Origin: Paulinella micropora
Lineage: Eukaryota; Cercozoa; Imbricatea; Euglyphida
Direction: 5' to 3'
DNA length: 64,000 nt
NCBI GenBank assembly: GCA_009731375.1
Contig: BJOX01000217.1
Location: forward strand, 223,349-287,348
Shown: piece after piece, positions 27,801 through 49,504 of the stretch
How the letters are laid out: the number at the start of each line of letters is the position of its first letter
Numbering within the stretch: position 1 is the first letter of the stretch
The notes under the pieces: generated by a model
Database searches by the model: none
The model's input: the letters and a program-made list of their open reading frames with translations, nothing else
Told to the model about the DNA's origin: nothing
Made by a program: the position numbers and the translations under genes

Positions 27801-30641
27801 CAGGAAGATGAGGAGAAAAAGTTGCGCCCGATCATGTTTATTAGTAGAAAGCTGTGTGCGGCGGAGCGAAATTACTGCACGCGACAGAGGGAGGCGTTGG
27901 CAGTAGTATGGGCTCTCAAGAGGCTCAGAGAATACTTGTGGGGAGGACCTCTATTCACGGTTAGGACCGATCATCACAACCTTCTTTGGTTGATGAATCA
28001 TGAACAAACCGGCCGTTTGGCGCGGTGGCAAGCTTTCTTGTCATGTTTCAATTTCACGATGGTCTACTTACCGGGAAAGCGAAACGTAGTCGCTGATAGC
28101 CTTTCCAGGCTAGAGTTTCAGTCGGAGGTGTCGGCTCTCGTATCATCAGTGGAGATGATGGACCTGTCCACGGACAAGGTATACGAGGTGAGCCACATAG
28201 AGGCGATGCAGATGGCAAGAGGCGTTCGTTATGACCGCACGGGTCTACGATATAGTCCTCAAGGCCCGGAGCATGGCATATGCTGTGAGGCGCATGTTCT
28301 CGAAGACGCTGAGTGGTCTTATGAGGCATACGAGAACGCGAAGGCGAATATAAAAGAAGAGGAGGAGACGACTGAGGTCTGTACTGAACCTCCACAGGAA
28401 AATCGAAGCGAGCTTGATGAAGACCCGGAAAGGGTAGGAGTAAGGTTGGAGGACGGTACTATTCATATCGCCTCGCCTACCGCGTGGAGGCAGCAACAGG
28501 CGACGGATCCGGAGTTCAAGGAGCTCATAACGTTATACAAGAACCCTAATGAGCTTAAAAAGACTCCACAGATCAAAGATCAGATGAAGGAGATGGCGTG
28601 GAGAGATGGGCTATTGTGGTACAAGGGCCAGCATGGCAAATTTGCATCACAGCCTGACAAATGGACTCTCTGGGTACCAGAGAAGTTGAGGCGCTTTATA
28701 TATGTCGCAGCCCATAACTGCCCCTTACTGGCACATCCGGGTCGACAAAGAACTCATTGGTTCATAGCGAGGCGATTTTGGTGGAAAGGGATGAAGGAGG
28801 AGATAGACAGGGAAGTGGACGCATGCATCCCATGCAAAACCACAAAGACACCGCTGAAGGCGAACTTTGGCCTGATCGGTACATTCCCGTTACACGCCGG
28901 GATGTTTGAATTTTTACACATCGATCATGTGGGACCTTTCCCCGAATCGGCAGAAGGGTACAGATACCTTCTTACCGCAATAGATCGAGCCACCAATTAT
29001 GTCTGGGTTGTTCCTGTTAAGGACGCTACAGGCAAGACAACTGCGGAGGCTCTGATCGATAGGATCGTCTCGCAGATCGGAGTGCCTAGAAAGATATGTT
29101 CTGATCGAGGTTCTGACTTTAATAATGAAGTCATCGACAGACTATCTAAGTACTACGGGATGAAATGGCAATATGTTACTGCCTATAACCCGAGAGCGAA
29201 TGGCAAGATCGAGCGGGTACATAGACCTCTCAAAGCCTCGCTTAAGATGTACTGTATGAAGAAGGAGAATCAGAGAGCCTGGGTGGAGGCAGCACCTTCA
29301 TTTGCCTTTGCAATGAACTGTCTACCCTCATCGGCATTAGGAGGAGCCAGGAGCTCAGTCTCGCCATATCAATTGGTTTACGGCCGAGAGCCTAATATCC
29401 CAACCTCACTTCTGCATCCAAAAGACACTTGGGCAGATGAGGATGAGTTGTTCGGGATGAGACTAAGAGCGAAGATGGAGGCGGAACAAATAGTTGCGGC
29501 GCACAGGGAGGCGGAGCGCAGAAAGACTGACGCACAAGGAGTGCGACAAGCGCACTTAGATCAAGTCCGTTTCCAGGTTGGGGATATTGTACTCTTGTAC
29601 CATCCTCAAGTCCCTAAGGGGGTTAGCTCTAAGCTGTTTACCCACTGGAAAGGACCATACCAGATCATGGAACAGATGGGACCTCTGAATTATAAGATCA
29701 GGGGTAGAGGGAAGGTGCAGATTGTGAATGTTCGAAGGCTGATCAAATATGACCCCTTCTTACTTGAGGATGAATCCGTTGAGGAGGCGTTGAAACGGAT
29801 GAAGGAGGACTTCAAAGAGGTACCGCCTATACAGAAGGAGGATACCTTAGAGGAGGAGAATGCCTATCGGGCACCGGTCACGGAGAAGGAGGAGACCGAG
29901 AAGGAGAGTAAGGAAGACTCAAACCGCAAAAGCGCGGCGGGGACTCAGTCTAAAGCCCCCATAGTCCGCGGCGGTACGAAGGAGAAGTTCACGGAGGCGC
30001 AGAGGAGGAGAGCGCAAAACGATCTCATCTTCGACCAACCGAGGAAGGTGGCAAGGTCGACGCGAGCGACGGATGTCCATGGAGGAGGAGGGGAGAAGGA
30101 CACTAACCCGAACGCGGGTAATGTGGACATTCGACATGTGCGATGGAAGGAAGGAGAGGCGATTGCGGCCATCAAGTGGGTCCGAGACGCTTTTTATCTG
30201 TTGAGACCGGCAGAATCTCATGTTGCCGATGACACTCTCTCAGATCTTTATCTCATGCGAGCTGTGGCGGTCCCGCAGACTACACGGGCAGCACGGACAT
30301 CGAAGAGATCCTTAGCAGCAAAAACGATACAACCGGTACTCCATTTTTGGAGAAGCATGGACCCTGTTGAGGATCCAAAAGCTAGACAATATTTACCGGT
30401 GTACAAAGACGCGAAAAATCTCGAGACATGGGATGATACTATTACCCTTCGAGACAAAGACCACACTGCGTGGACTATTCAGTCACTGCCTAGAGGAGTG
30501 CTTGACATTCCTTTTGACTTATCTTTGGGCGCCATCCCTAACAAAATATGGGACATTCTGGAGGAGTCGAAGTTTGACTTGACTTTTGTTGGCGGCCCGC
30601 CACCTGGCAAAGGGGTTCGCGCAAGGCGACGAAGGCAGTAA
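24894..30641 (+). CDS. pol: Gypsy Pol polyprotein (PR-RT-RNase H-IN)
   Basis: 1,915 codons, uninterrupted. A retropepsin-like fold is suggested by GNDTMANINIVGQKFL (~residue 165) and ILLSYDQLATMGAVIDC (~235-250). The expected D-T/S-G is read as DTMA, so protease activity is uncertain. RT spans ~680-880 with LPMGLKQAPGLFQ and the catalytic YIDD near 804. RNase H is at ~950-1,060 (VVDTDASKFAIGAVLQQ, TDHHNLLWL). Integrase has an HHCC zinc finger (HNCPLLAHPG ... CIPC, ~1,273-1,315) and core D, D, E in HIDHVGPF, SDRGSDF and NGKIERVHR (~1,342, ~1,403, ~1,437). It is followed by a GPY/F module (WKGPYQI, ~1,585). The last ~300 residues are a charged linker and an unknown domain; no chromodomain is visible. 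Confidence 0.92.
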   Translation: MPTVDEQDTNGSVPPRREGEGTQPHKPQGKHLLVHPSRANMINDANRKAKKAMEERKPKPKARSPPTKKQRTVPPPKDSIVSAIDTSTLGVPDSVQKTLEIPEAPETQEVKLAEKGGEREEDKELELRLKTLERKIHVLAASLHRPDALCYTDLFCETLQTTLKVGNDTMANINIVGQKFLNSHRTWVDKNIRKTKGTLKGVGSRTEITGIVTLIFKLKSGRVYRADLYVVPDYHGSILLSYDQLATMGAVIDCAARRVIYGVKNGEEEDINPMTATDSYEAFELSLATERKKLAFVHEATEAYVHPYVTVPEELTWTDNWETEMQAYTVTIPAWDRKSIDDLVVARNEEIICVAKQCPSLARFAEGGGADVHITNGYCYHAKVSDEKREAFVPRRKGRIPDTPADDIKTFITNFWGDVPTWPRSLTEVKKCLRTLFESNKPYTVILPYNEKAIWAQEIRDRLIDHPIPVPSRKQQLVVACRLGSREQSSAYKQKLRAQDKLKLIPQAFTCFDGFYTRKAPIQYANLIDMLVGLGHDDEPDTVTYERTGLDDLSEEDLSLEEDLAPLKEHKKMSEEDFQAAARKILEEGVGSEREKAFLKAKMEAYREIFDPPRAGGVKSDDFTAVIYKIPGAEPSPAPRRANLSIHEAKIAEENVRQLLDEDFIERSTSPIVSQPKIVPKPGGEWRLTINYARVNKVLEEERNPLPTLEEGRRVLRNAKFYSVIDLKNGFWQIPLDEKSRWLTAFVVGMEIYQWKVLPMGLKQAPGLFQKAMQKMLSGQYDDQSEDGFMRRRGQKAGEYAFCYIDDIIVYSNTMEEHIDHLSDVFRRIGAFGLKCNLKKCQLARTSVTYLGYEISHNRVSISREKREEIMSRQLPKNRTELHSFLAMAQYYSQFIPDWGATRAKLEKMIDFGDFEKWDEEALQAFNTLKDIIYKDPKDGGLVLMMPDFTKPFVVDTDASKFAIGAVLQQEDEEKKLRPIMFISRKLCAAERNYCTRQREALAVVWALKRLREYLWGGPLFTVRTDHHNLLWLMNHEQTGRLARWQAFLSCFNFTMVYLPGKRNVVADSLSRLEFQSEVSALVSSVEMMDLSTDKVYEVSHIEAMQMARGVRYDRTGLRYSPQGPEHGICCEAHVLEDAEWSYEAYENAKANIKEEEETTEVCTEPPQENRSELDEDPERVGVRLEDGTIHIASPTAWRQQQATDPEFKELITLYKNPNELKKTPQIKDQMKEMAWRDGLLWYKGQHGKFASQPDKWTLWVPEKLRRFIYVAAHNCPLLAHPGRQRTHWFIARRFWWKGMKEEIDREVDACIPCKTTKTPLKANFGLIGTFPLHAGMFEFLHIDHVGPFPESAEGYRYLLTAIDRATNYVWVVPVKDATGKTTAEALIDRIVSQIGVPRKICSDRGSDFNNEVIDRLSKYYGMKWQYVTAYNPRANGKIERVHRPLKASLKMYCMKKENQRAWVEAAPSFAFAMNCLPSSALGGARSSVSPYQLVYGREPNIPTSLLHPKDTWADEDELFGMRLRAKMEAEQIVAAHREAERRKTDAQGVRQAHLDQVRFQVGDIVLLYHPQVPKGVSSKLFTHWKGPYQIMEQMGPLNYKIRGRGKVQIVNVRRLIKYDPFLLEDESVEEALKRMKEDFKEVPPIQKEDTLEEENAYRAPVTEKEETEKESKEDSNRKSAAGTQSKAPIVRGGTKEKFTEAQRRRAQNDLIFDQPRKVARSTRATDVHGGGGEKDTNPNAGNVDIRHVRWKEGEAIAAIKWVRDAFYLLRPAESHVADDTLSDLYLMRAVAVPQTTRAARTSKRSLAAKTIQPVLHFWRSMDPVEDPKARQYLPVYKDAKNLETWDDTITLRDKDHTAWTIQSLPRGVLDIPFDLSLGAIPNKIWDILEESKFDLTFVGGPPPGKGVRARRRRQ

Positions 30642-31422
30642 GTGACATTTTTTTCTTTTATCACGCGTCGGACATTGAAAGCTGCATGTGGATTAATCTC
30701 ATAGTGCCCATGTCAGATCATGTCTTATTAAAATGTTTTTATACCATTGTTGTTACTTGGCATTTTTATCGCAACATATGAGTGCGAGGGTCAATCGGCA
30801 AATGGATACGACACCGTATAAGGGGATCGCTTGTGAGTTTAGCGATGGTGTTCCTGGTACGACCCTGCTTCAAGTATCCAGGGTGATGTTCTCAAAAAAT
30901 GTTCTCATAGTAGACATATTAAATTTTTTTCTTTGGATATACTTAATATCGTCATACCAGCACGGTCCGTCTCTACTTGTGTCGGCATATCGCATGGTCG
31001 GGCTCACTCACCCCGGCTTTGGATATAGTTATTAGGTCTGGCCCCCTAGTACTATATTAAGGTAACCGATTGAATACAAGGGTATGTTATTAAAAGACAA
31101 TGTATTTACTGATCGGAAGTGTTTTTGGAGAAGGAGAAAAATTATAACGCTGCTTTTATTGCAATAGTAATACTATTTGTTCTTGACATACTGCCTCAGA
31201 ATTAAGTTACGGGGGGGACAACAAGTGTGGAAGGAGGAGTTTTTATTTACAAAAACGAGGCTGGAGATTTATAGTTGACTCGTGTCTGGCGTATGCGTTT
31301 TATATATCCACTGCACCGTCTATCCGTGGGTTAATGCACTTAGTTGCGACACCCCGTAGCGTTTGTGCAGAAAAGAAATCAGCAATTATATGACGAAAAT
31401 ATTGCATATTTCCTTAATAAAA
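30642..31422 (+). other. Gypsy region between Pol and 3' LTR
   Basis: About 780 bp after the Pol stop. A 100-codon frame at 30,733-31,035 has a hydrophobic middle but no recognised similarity, and I would not call it a gene. Confidence 0.5.
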
Positions 31423-31436
31423 ACGGGAAGGGGTAC
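31423..31436 (+). promoter_or_regulatory. Gypsy polypurine tract
   Basis: CGGGAAGGGGTAC directly precedes TGTAGGC of the 3' LTR. Confidence 0.7.
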
Positions 31437-31683
31437 TGTAGGCATCACCCCTCGGATAGCCGGTAAAAAGTACTCATTTTCTGGTGTCAGGTGCACATAG
31501 TTTTTTCCCATTATTTTCAATATCGTTTGGCCGGATTTGACCTAATGCCATTTTAACCTTGGTCTGTTGCCGTTTTCTTTTCGGCTTCACTGAGCTAATA
31601 TAACGAGACATCATTCTCTTTTGGGGATTTGTGTCTGGTTGTATTACCGACTTTTTATTGAGCTATCTTCGGGGATTGTAACA
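31437..31683 (+). repeat. Gypsy 3' LTR
   Basis: Matches 21,297-21,543. It is followed by TTGGAGT and then a 10-N gap, the same seven bases that follow the 5' LTR. Confidence 0.9.
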
Positions 31684-31690
31684 TTGGAGT

Positions 31691-31700
31691 NNNNNNNNNN
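31691..31700. other. 10-N assembly gap beside the Gypsy 3' LTR
   Basis: A gap of nominal size. Other 10-N gaps are at 2,319-2,328, 2,498-2,507, 8,460-8,469 and 37,454-37,463. Confidence 1.
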
Positions 31701-31828
31701 TTGCTGTTTGAGTTGTGACCATATTTTATTAATTAACTTGTTTGGCTGTTGTTTGGCTTTATGACATTTACTATATTCAAGTTGGCTCATATCGGCCGCT
31801 ATTCCTAAATAGGGGGAGCCATGGCCCG

Positions 31829-32102
31829 TGACAATTTTATTAATATAGTATTTGGTCATATCGGCCTATACATGTTTTACATAGTTATTAATAGTTCTGG
31901 TACTGGTGGCAGTCAGTTCCTTCATAGGACTGATCATTGCTTTACCTTTTATACTCAGTTGTATTTCCTTTATTTAAGTTTAGGCGGGTAGTTAGTTTAA
32001 TTTGATTGAGCCCGTGTCTGGTTCAGTTTCCTTCTGTCTTAATAAAGACTAAGTGTCTGAAGTACAGAATGGGAACCCCTCCCCCGGCAACCTCTTAATG
32101 TA
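31829..32102 (+). repeat. Outer element right LTR
   Basis: Direct repeat partner of 19,218-19,482, beginning TGACAATTTT after a purine-rich stretch and ending where the TACC/ATCT array resumes. Confidence 0.7.
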
Positions 32103-32166
32103 CAACGCTACCTACCTACCTACCTACCTACCTATCTGTCTGTCTCTCTGTCTGTCTCTCTGTCTG

Positions 32167-32208
<42 letters not shown>

Positions 32209-32300
32209 CATCTACCTGTCTACACTCCTATCTATCCATCTATATCCATGGGCCACCTATCCACCTATCCACCTATGTACTTATCTACTCCGCACAGCAC
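32103..32300. repeat. TACC/CTGT/ATCT array
   Basis: Tetranucleotide array continuing from the insertion point of the outer LTR element to the 3' end of the GTPase gene. Confidence 0.9.
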
Positions 32301-32305
32301 AATGG

Positions 32306-44256
<11,951 letters not shown>

Positions 44257-44277
44257 CTGCAAATCAGACACATACAT

Positions 44278-44287
44278 ATATATATAT

Positions 44288-44325
<38 letters not shown>

Positions 44326-44444
44326 GGATAGATGGATGGATGGATGGATGGATGAATATACATATATATACATATATATATATATATTGTATTTATATAT
44401 ATATAGAGAGAGAGAGAGAGTGAGAGACAGACAGACAGACAGAC

Positions 44445-44495
<51 letters not shown>

Positions 44496-44496
44496 C

Positions 44497-44548
<52 letters not shown>

Positions 44549-44640
44549 GGATAGATAGATAGATAGATAGGTAGATAGATAGGTAGGTAGATAGGTAGGT
44601 AGATAGGTAGGTAGATAGGTAGGTAGGTAGAGAGATAGAC

Positions 44641-44681
<41 letters not shown>
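44278..44681. repeat. TA, GATA and GGTA arrays
   Basis: Intergenic arrays upstream of the first recognised GTPase exon; the missing start exon may lie beyond them. Confidence 0.9.
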
Positions 44682-44684
<3 letters not shown>

Positions 44685-45082
44685 GAGATGTCACAAAGGA
44701 ATGTAGTCCTTGCAAAGGAACGCAGTTTCACATCAAACAATAATTTGTGTACTGTGCATGTGTCCGGGATGGGAATCACGGGTAGACTGTGTTCTGGAAA
44801 AAGAAGAGGAGGAAGGACGTTGAAGAAAAAGGCAATCTAGGAATGGAGAGTGGGAGGATAAGGAAGAAGAGAAAGAAAAGGAAGCCGTTAGTCCAAGTGT
44901 TTTGAGCACCGTAAGCTTGCGCAAGCTACAATGATGACATTGTATGAGGCCTAAACCCCCGCAGGGACCTAGCCCGGGCTATGCAACACTGGACGGCTAT
45001 GATGGAATGCAGTCACCAATACGGACTAGAGGAAGATTAGTCCAATTTTTGACTGCACAGGAGCGATAAATCGCAAAAGAGC

Positions 45083-45084
<2 letters not shown>
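44682..45084 (-). mobile_element. LINE family A copy 2 (strongly 5'-truncated)
   Basis: Near-identical to 1,398-1,798 in reverse: the last ~28 codons of the ORF ([17 protein letters not shown]), the same stop and the same 3'UTR. On the minus strand it ends GACATCTCATC and continues as (TATC)n. Confidence 0.85.
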
Positions 45085-45145
<61 letters not shown>

Positions 45146-45248
45146 CAATTTCTTATTAAAAGTGTCTGCGTAAAGGTAGGTAGGTAGGTAGGTAGGTAGG
45201 TAGGCAGGCAGGCAGGCAGGCAGGCAGGTAGGCAGGTAGGTAGGTAGG

Positions 45249-45300
<52 letters not shown>

Positions 45301-45301
45301 C

Positions 45302-45353
<52 letters not shown>
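45085..45353. repeat. GATA, GGTA and GGCA arrays
   Basis: Tetranucleotide arrays between LINE family A and family B ends. Confidence 0.95.
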
Positions 45354-46104
45354 GATGTCTCGCAACTCTTTCGAGTGCAGAAAAAGAAAACTCTCTCTTC
45401 AATGTCAACATTTGTGGATGACAAGAGTTGTATGGGGAGAGTGAGAGGGGCTACCTGCTCCACCGGAGTGCATGTGATCCAATCGATTCATGAGCCGCCA
45501 CAGCGCCGACGACAGACAGGCAGACGGCAAGCAAAGCGTTGAGCCGAAACGCGCAAGGATCCATGGGAAGACATGCAAACAGGCAGACACAGGTAGCTAT
45601 ACCCCACGCTCCCACACATAGACTAATCTTTACAGTGGTCCATAAACACACGGTTTTAAACTGAGAAGGGCACTGTGGTGTGTATTCCGGGCTCCTCATA
45701 ATGTCAGGCGTGACTGATAGCCGAAGCATGCACAGATTCGGAGGCGAAATAACAGGCCGTAGCTCTGCAAAGACCCCGCTGAAATCAACCAGGGCAGTCA
45801 CAAACCCCTGTGGCCCCGAACCATGCACGGCACAGTCCGGGGTACTACGGTCTTCCCGATAGGTGTACCCGTCTGTTTCGGGTATGTCAGCTGTCTTTCC
45901 AGCGTCATGCGTATCAGGTTAAGGGCGCCCTGACCAATGACAGCATAGCGCTTCCCACCTAATCTTTGGAGATGATGTCTCGCAACTCTTTCGAGTGCAG
46001 AAAAAGAAAACTCTCTCTTCAATGTCAACATTTGTGGATGACTCAAGAGTTGTATGGGGAGAGTGATAGGGGCTACCTGCTCCACCGGAGTGCATGTGAT
46101 CCAA
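45354..46104 (-). mobile_element. Dispersed element family B with duplicated 3' end
   Basis: A ~133-bp segment (GGATCACATGCACTCCGG ... GAGACATCATC on the minus strand) occurs at 46,104-45,972 and again at 45,487-45,354. About 480 bp of single-copy sequence lies between. The distal copy runs into (TATC)n. Part of the middle (GAGCCCGGAATA(C)A..CCACAGTGC) resembles family C near 35,985. Open frames end in [13 protein letters not shown] in both copies, but I cannot assign a protein family. Confidence 0.65.
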
Positions 46105-46145
46105 ATAGATAGACAAGTAGGTAGGTAGGTAGGTAGGTAGGTAGG

Positions 46146-46185
<40 letters not shown>

Positions 46186-46188
46186 CAG

Positions 46189-46256
<68 letters not shown>

Positions 46257-46275
46257 TAGATAGACAGACAGATAG

Positions 46276-46310
<35 letters not shown>

Positions 46311-46368
46311 GTAGATAGATAGATAGATGGATAGATAGATAAATAGACAGACAGACAGACAGACAGAC

Positions 46369-46414
<46 letters not shown>

Positions 46415-46476
46415 GGTAGATAGTGGATGGATGGATGGATGGATGCATGGATGGATAGACAGACAGACAGAGAGAC

Positions 46477-46522
<46 letters not shown>

Positions 46523-46686
46523 ACACACCCAGGTCGAGAGAGAGAGAGAGAGATAGAGAGAGAAGAAGAAGAAGAAGAAGAAGAAGAAGAAGAAGAAGAA
46601 GAAGAAGAAGAAGAAGAAGAAGGAGGAGATTGGTAGATGGATGGATGGATGGGTGGATAGATCGATCGATCGATCGATCGATAGAC

Positions 46687-46725
<39 letters not shown>

Positions 46726-46795
46726 AAGATAGAAAGATAGAAAGATAGATAGATAGATAGACAGATAGATAGATAGATAGATAGATTAGATAGAT

Positions 46796-46852
<57 letters not shown>

Positions 46853-46869
46853 GGATGGATGGATGGATG

Positions 46870-46916
<47 letters not shown>

Positions 46917-46917
46917 G

Positions 46918-46984
<67 letters not shown>

Positions 46985-47007
46985 GATAGATAGATAGATA
47001 GATAGAG

Positions 47008-47074
<67 letters not shown>
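46105..47074. repeat. GATA-family arrays, GA and GAA tracts
   Basis: Nearly 1 kb of GATA with GACA, GGTA, GGAT and CGAT variants, a (GA)n and a ~65-bp (GAA)n at 46,561-46,625. Confidence 0.95.
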
Positions 47075-47075
<1 letters not shown>

Positions 47076-47195
47076 GAGATATCGACTAATGTCAGAAAAA
47101 AGGAGCTTCTGATTTCGTCAACCAAGGAAGTCTGTGGGTAAAGTATTAACCCGATGCCCAGCTAAGCCGTGATGTTTGCACGGAAGGGACTGATA
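47075..47195 (-). mobile_element. Family C copy 3, cut by assembly gap
   Basis: Same 3' end and first ~120 bp as the other family C copies, then Ns. Confidence 0.75.
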
Positions 47196-47469
47196 NNNNN
47201 NNNNNNNNNNNNNNNNNNNNNNNNNNNNNNNNNNNNNNNNNNNNNNNNNNNNNNNNNNNNNNNNNNNNNNNNNNNNNNNNNNNNNNNNNNNNNNNNNNNN
47301 NNNNNNNNNNNNNNNNNNNNNNNNNNNNNNNNNNNNNNNNNNNNNNNNNNNNNNNNNNNNNNNNNNNNNNNNNNNNNNNNNNNNNNNNNNNNNNNNNNNN
47401 NNNNNNNNNNNNNNNNNNNNNNNNNNNNNNNNNNNNNNNNNNNNNNNNNNNNNNNNNNNNNNNNNNNNN
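47196..47469. other. 274-N assembly gap
   Basis: A run of N between a family C copy and a GATA array. Confidence 1.
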
Positions 47470-47660
<191 letters not shown>

Positions 47661-48464
47661 CGATACTTTTTGGTAGGAGGTCACACGCCGCGTTAGGCTG
47701 TCTGGATGATTAACATCGCCCATGTTTTTGATGGAGATGGCTGTCGACATCCACTAATCCAACCAGCAGACAAATGAGGAGAAGGAAGGAAGGAAAATAA
47801 GATCACATCGATCATCACTACCTCGATGACGATGCTGGTTTACTCACTCATACGTTTCCTCTAGATTCCATTGTTTTTATCTGAGAGAATGGATCTCTGG
47901 CCAATAGTGCCACCACCTTTTCCGTAAACCCACAATCTAAATTCTTTTCGTATGTTGTTCATCAACAGTTATCACCCTCCTTATTTCTGAACAAGTGTTG
48001 CCTGGATAATCCGGCTTTTCTGGTATTCATCAACACCTCCTACTTCTCTACGCCTTCTCTGGTGAATGAGAGATCACCTTATTCAGTTTCGTAAGGCCTG
48101 CTCAGGCCGCCAGAATGAATTAACAGAAGAAAAAGCGCGCCCAAACCTTGCCTGAAACAATTTGAGTTGAAGTGTTGTTGAAGTACAATGTCGAAAAACA
48201 TTGCGCACTCGCGCGGGCTGTGTTTACGGTATTTCAAAGTTATTTTTAGGCCGGCCTTGGAGAAACGTTCCCACGACAAGGTGGGGACCCAACCGTGGCA
48301 AAACTTTCACGCTGATACGGCCAAACCAGGCAAATGCCTTGCAATAAAGTCTTGTGGACCGTAAGGACCAGTTCAGTGCGCAGAGTCTGTTGAAGTCTTG
48401 TCCTCCAGCAGCTTAGCCGTTTCCTTCTTGTATTGGCGTGCACAGTAGATCTCATAGTCCTTTA
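47661..48464. other. Unique intergenic sequence
   Basis: No recognisable gene; only short open frames without domain signatures. Confidence 0.5.
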
Positions 48465-48990
48465 GGGCAGTCTTGCCTACTTTCTCTAGCGCATTTTCCG
48501 CACATGTACATGCCTACATTGTATGTAGCGCAGCGTTTCGATTCAAAAATGTCACCTACCTATTCGTGAGACTTTCGTGCCCATCAACGGTACGGCACAA
48601 GTTATCAGATAAACTTGGTGCTCTACCGATTAGATGAAACTGCAGGCTATCAAATCGGTAGAGCACCAAAGGCGCACTGGACTGGCTAGACTGGAAGGCG
48701 CATCAAACCAAAAAGTATTGAATCGACATAGTCCAGGGCAGTCTTGCCTACATACTCTAGCGCATTTGCCGCACATGCCTACATTGTAGCGTTGTAGCGC
48801 AGCGTTTCGATTCAAAAATGTCACATACCTATTCGTGCCTATCAACGGTACGGCACAATTTATCAGATAAACTTGGTGCTCTACCAATTAGATGAAACTG
48901 CAGGCTATGATCAAATCGGTAGAGCACCTAAGGCGCACTGGACTGGCTATACTGGAAGGCGCATCAAACTAAAAAGTATTGAATCGACAT
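48465..48990. repeat. Tandem duplication (~265 bp) carrying a tRNA-D-arm-like hairpin
   Basis: Units 48,465-48,731 and 48,736-48,990 share most bases. Each contains an inverted repeat. In the first, TTGGTGCTCTACCGATT (48,615-48,631) pairs perfectly with 48,653-48,669 over 17 bp. GGTAGAGCACC resembles the A-box/D-arm of a tRNA, but no complete cloverleaf or B box was found. Confidence 0.75.
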
Positions 48991-49121
48991 CATAAGTACT
49001 AATCAAGTAGAAAGTCGAGCCGTGAGTGGTCCTCAGTGGTAATACTGGCCACGAGTAGGTAGGTGTTGTCTCCTACAGTCGCGCGGGGATTCGGCAACTG
49101 TCTCCGCAACTTGAAGTAAAA

Positions 49122-49203
49122 ACTTGAAGAAAGTTTAACACAATGTTAATGTTTCGGTCAAAAACGTGAAGAAAGTTTAACACAATGTTAATGTTTCGGT
49201 CAG
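49122..49203. repeat. Two-copy 41-bp direct repeat
   Basis: Two adjacent units around GAAGAAAGTTTAACACAATG, followed by single-copy sequence. Confidence 0.85.
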
Positions 49204-49375
49204 GTACGGTATTCATTCCGATACTGACTCTGTGTCCGGAGTGTCTTCTGACTCCGGCTCGTCAGGCAAATCCCTCTCCTCTAAATCTCGGCGTGGTCAT
49301 AGGGGTATTTAACCTTTTGCTCTTGCGGGGTTGGCGAAGGCTAGCTTCACACATTCAAGTTCCCCGTGCCAGGCA

Positions 49376-49504
49376 CTAACTGGTGCTAATGCCTTCAGCA
49401 TAGTTTTCTAACTTGTATCTAAAGTCAGAGTAGCCTCTATTGTTTCCATCTAAGATGGGTATTGCTCTCAGGGTTTGCTTCAGTGAGAAGCTGACTCCCT
49501 TATC
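49376..49504 (-). pseudogene. Possible Copia Gag N-terminal relic
   Basis: A minus-strand stretch reads IPILDGNNRGYSDFRYKLEN then YAEGIS before a stop. This resembles the IPxLDGxNYxxWKxxMENxL pattern at the start of Copia Gag proteins. Too short for certainty. Confidence 0.3.

Larger units (their letters stand above)
21297..31683 (+). mobile_element. Ty3/Gypsy LTR retrotransposon, apparently intact ORFs
   Basis: LTRs of 247 bp (21,297-21,543 and 31,437-31,683; both start TGTAGGCATCACCC and end GATTGTAACA) differ at only a few positions, pointing to a young insertion. A primer-binding region follows the left LTR and a purine tract (CGGGAAGGGGTAC) precedes the right one. Gag and Pol are both open over their full lengths (836 and 1,915 codons). 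Domain order PR-RT-RNase H-IN defines Gypsy rather than Copia. Confidence 0.9.
19218..32102 (+). mobile_element. Outer LTR element interrupted by a nested Gypsy element
   Basis: Two direct repeats (19,218-19,482 and 31,829-32,102) share nearly all blocks, e.g. TTAGGCGGGTAGTTAGTTTA and GACTAAGTGTCTGAAGTACA. After the left copy comes GGGTTATGGAGCCTTGG, which resembles the Copia primer-binding site seen at 18,706. Before the right copy is AGGGGGAGCC, a possible polypurine tract. Once the Gypsy element at 21,297-31,683 is set aside, only ~2.5 kb remain with no convincing ORF, so this is probably a non-autonomous Copia-like element. No clear target duplication was found. Confidence 0.65.

Noticed and set aside
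30733-31035. Third Gypsy ORF (possible envelope)
   Set aside because: Only 100 codons with one hydrophobic stretch, no signal peptide, and no cysteine or fusion-peptide pattern.
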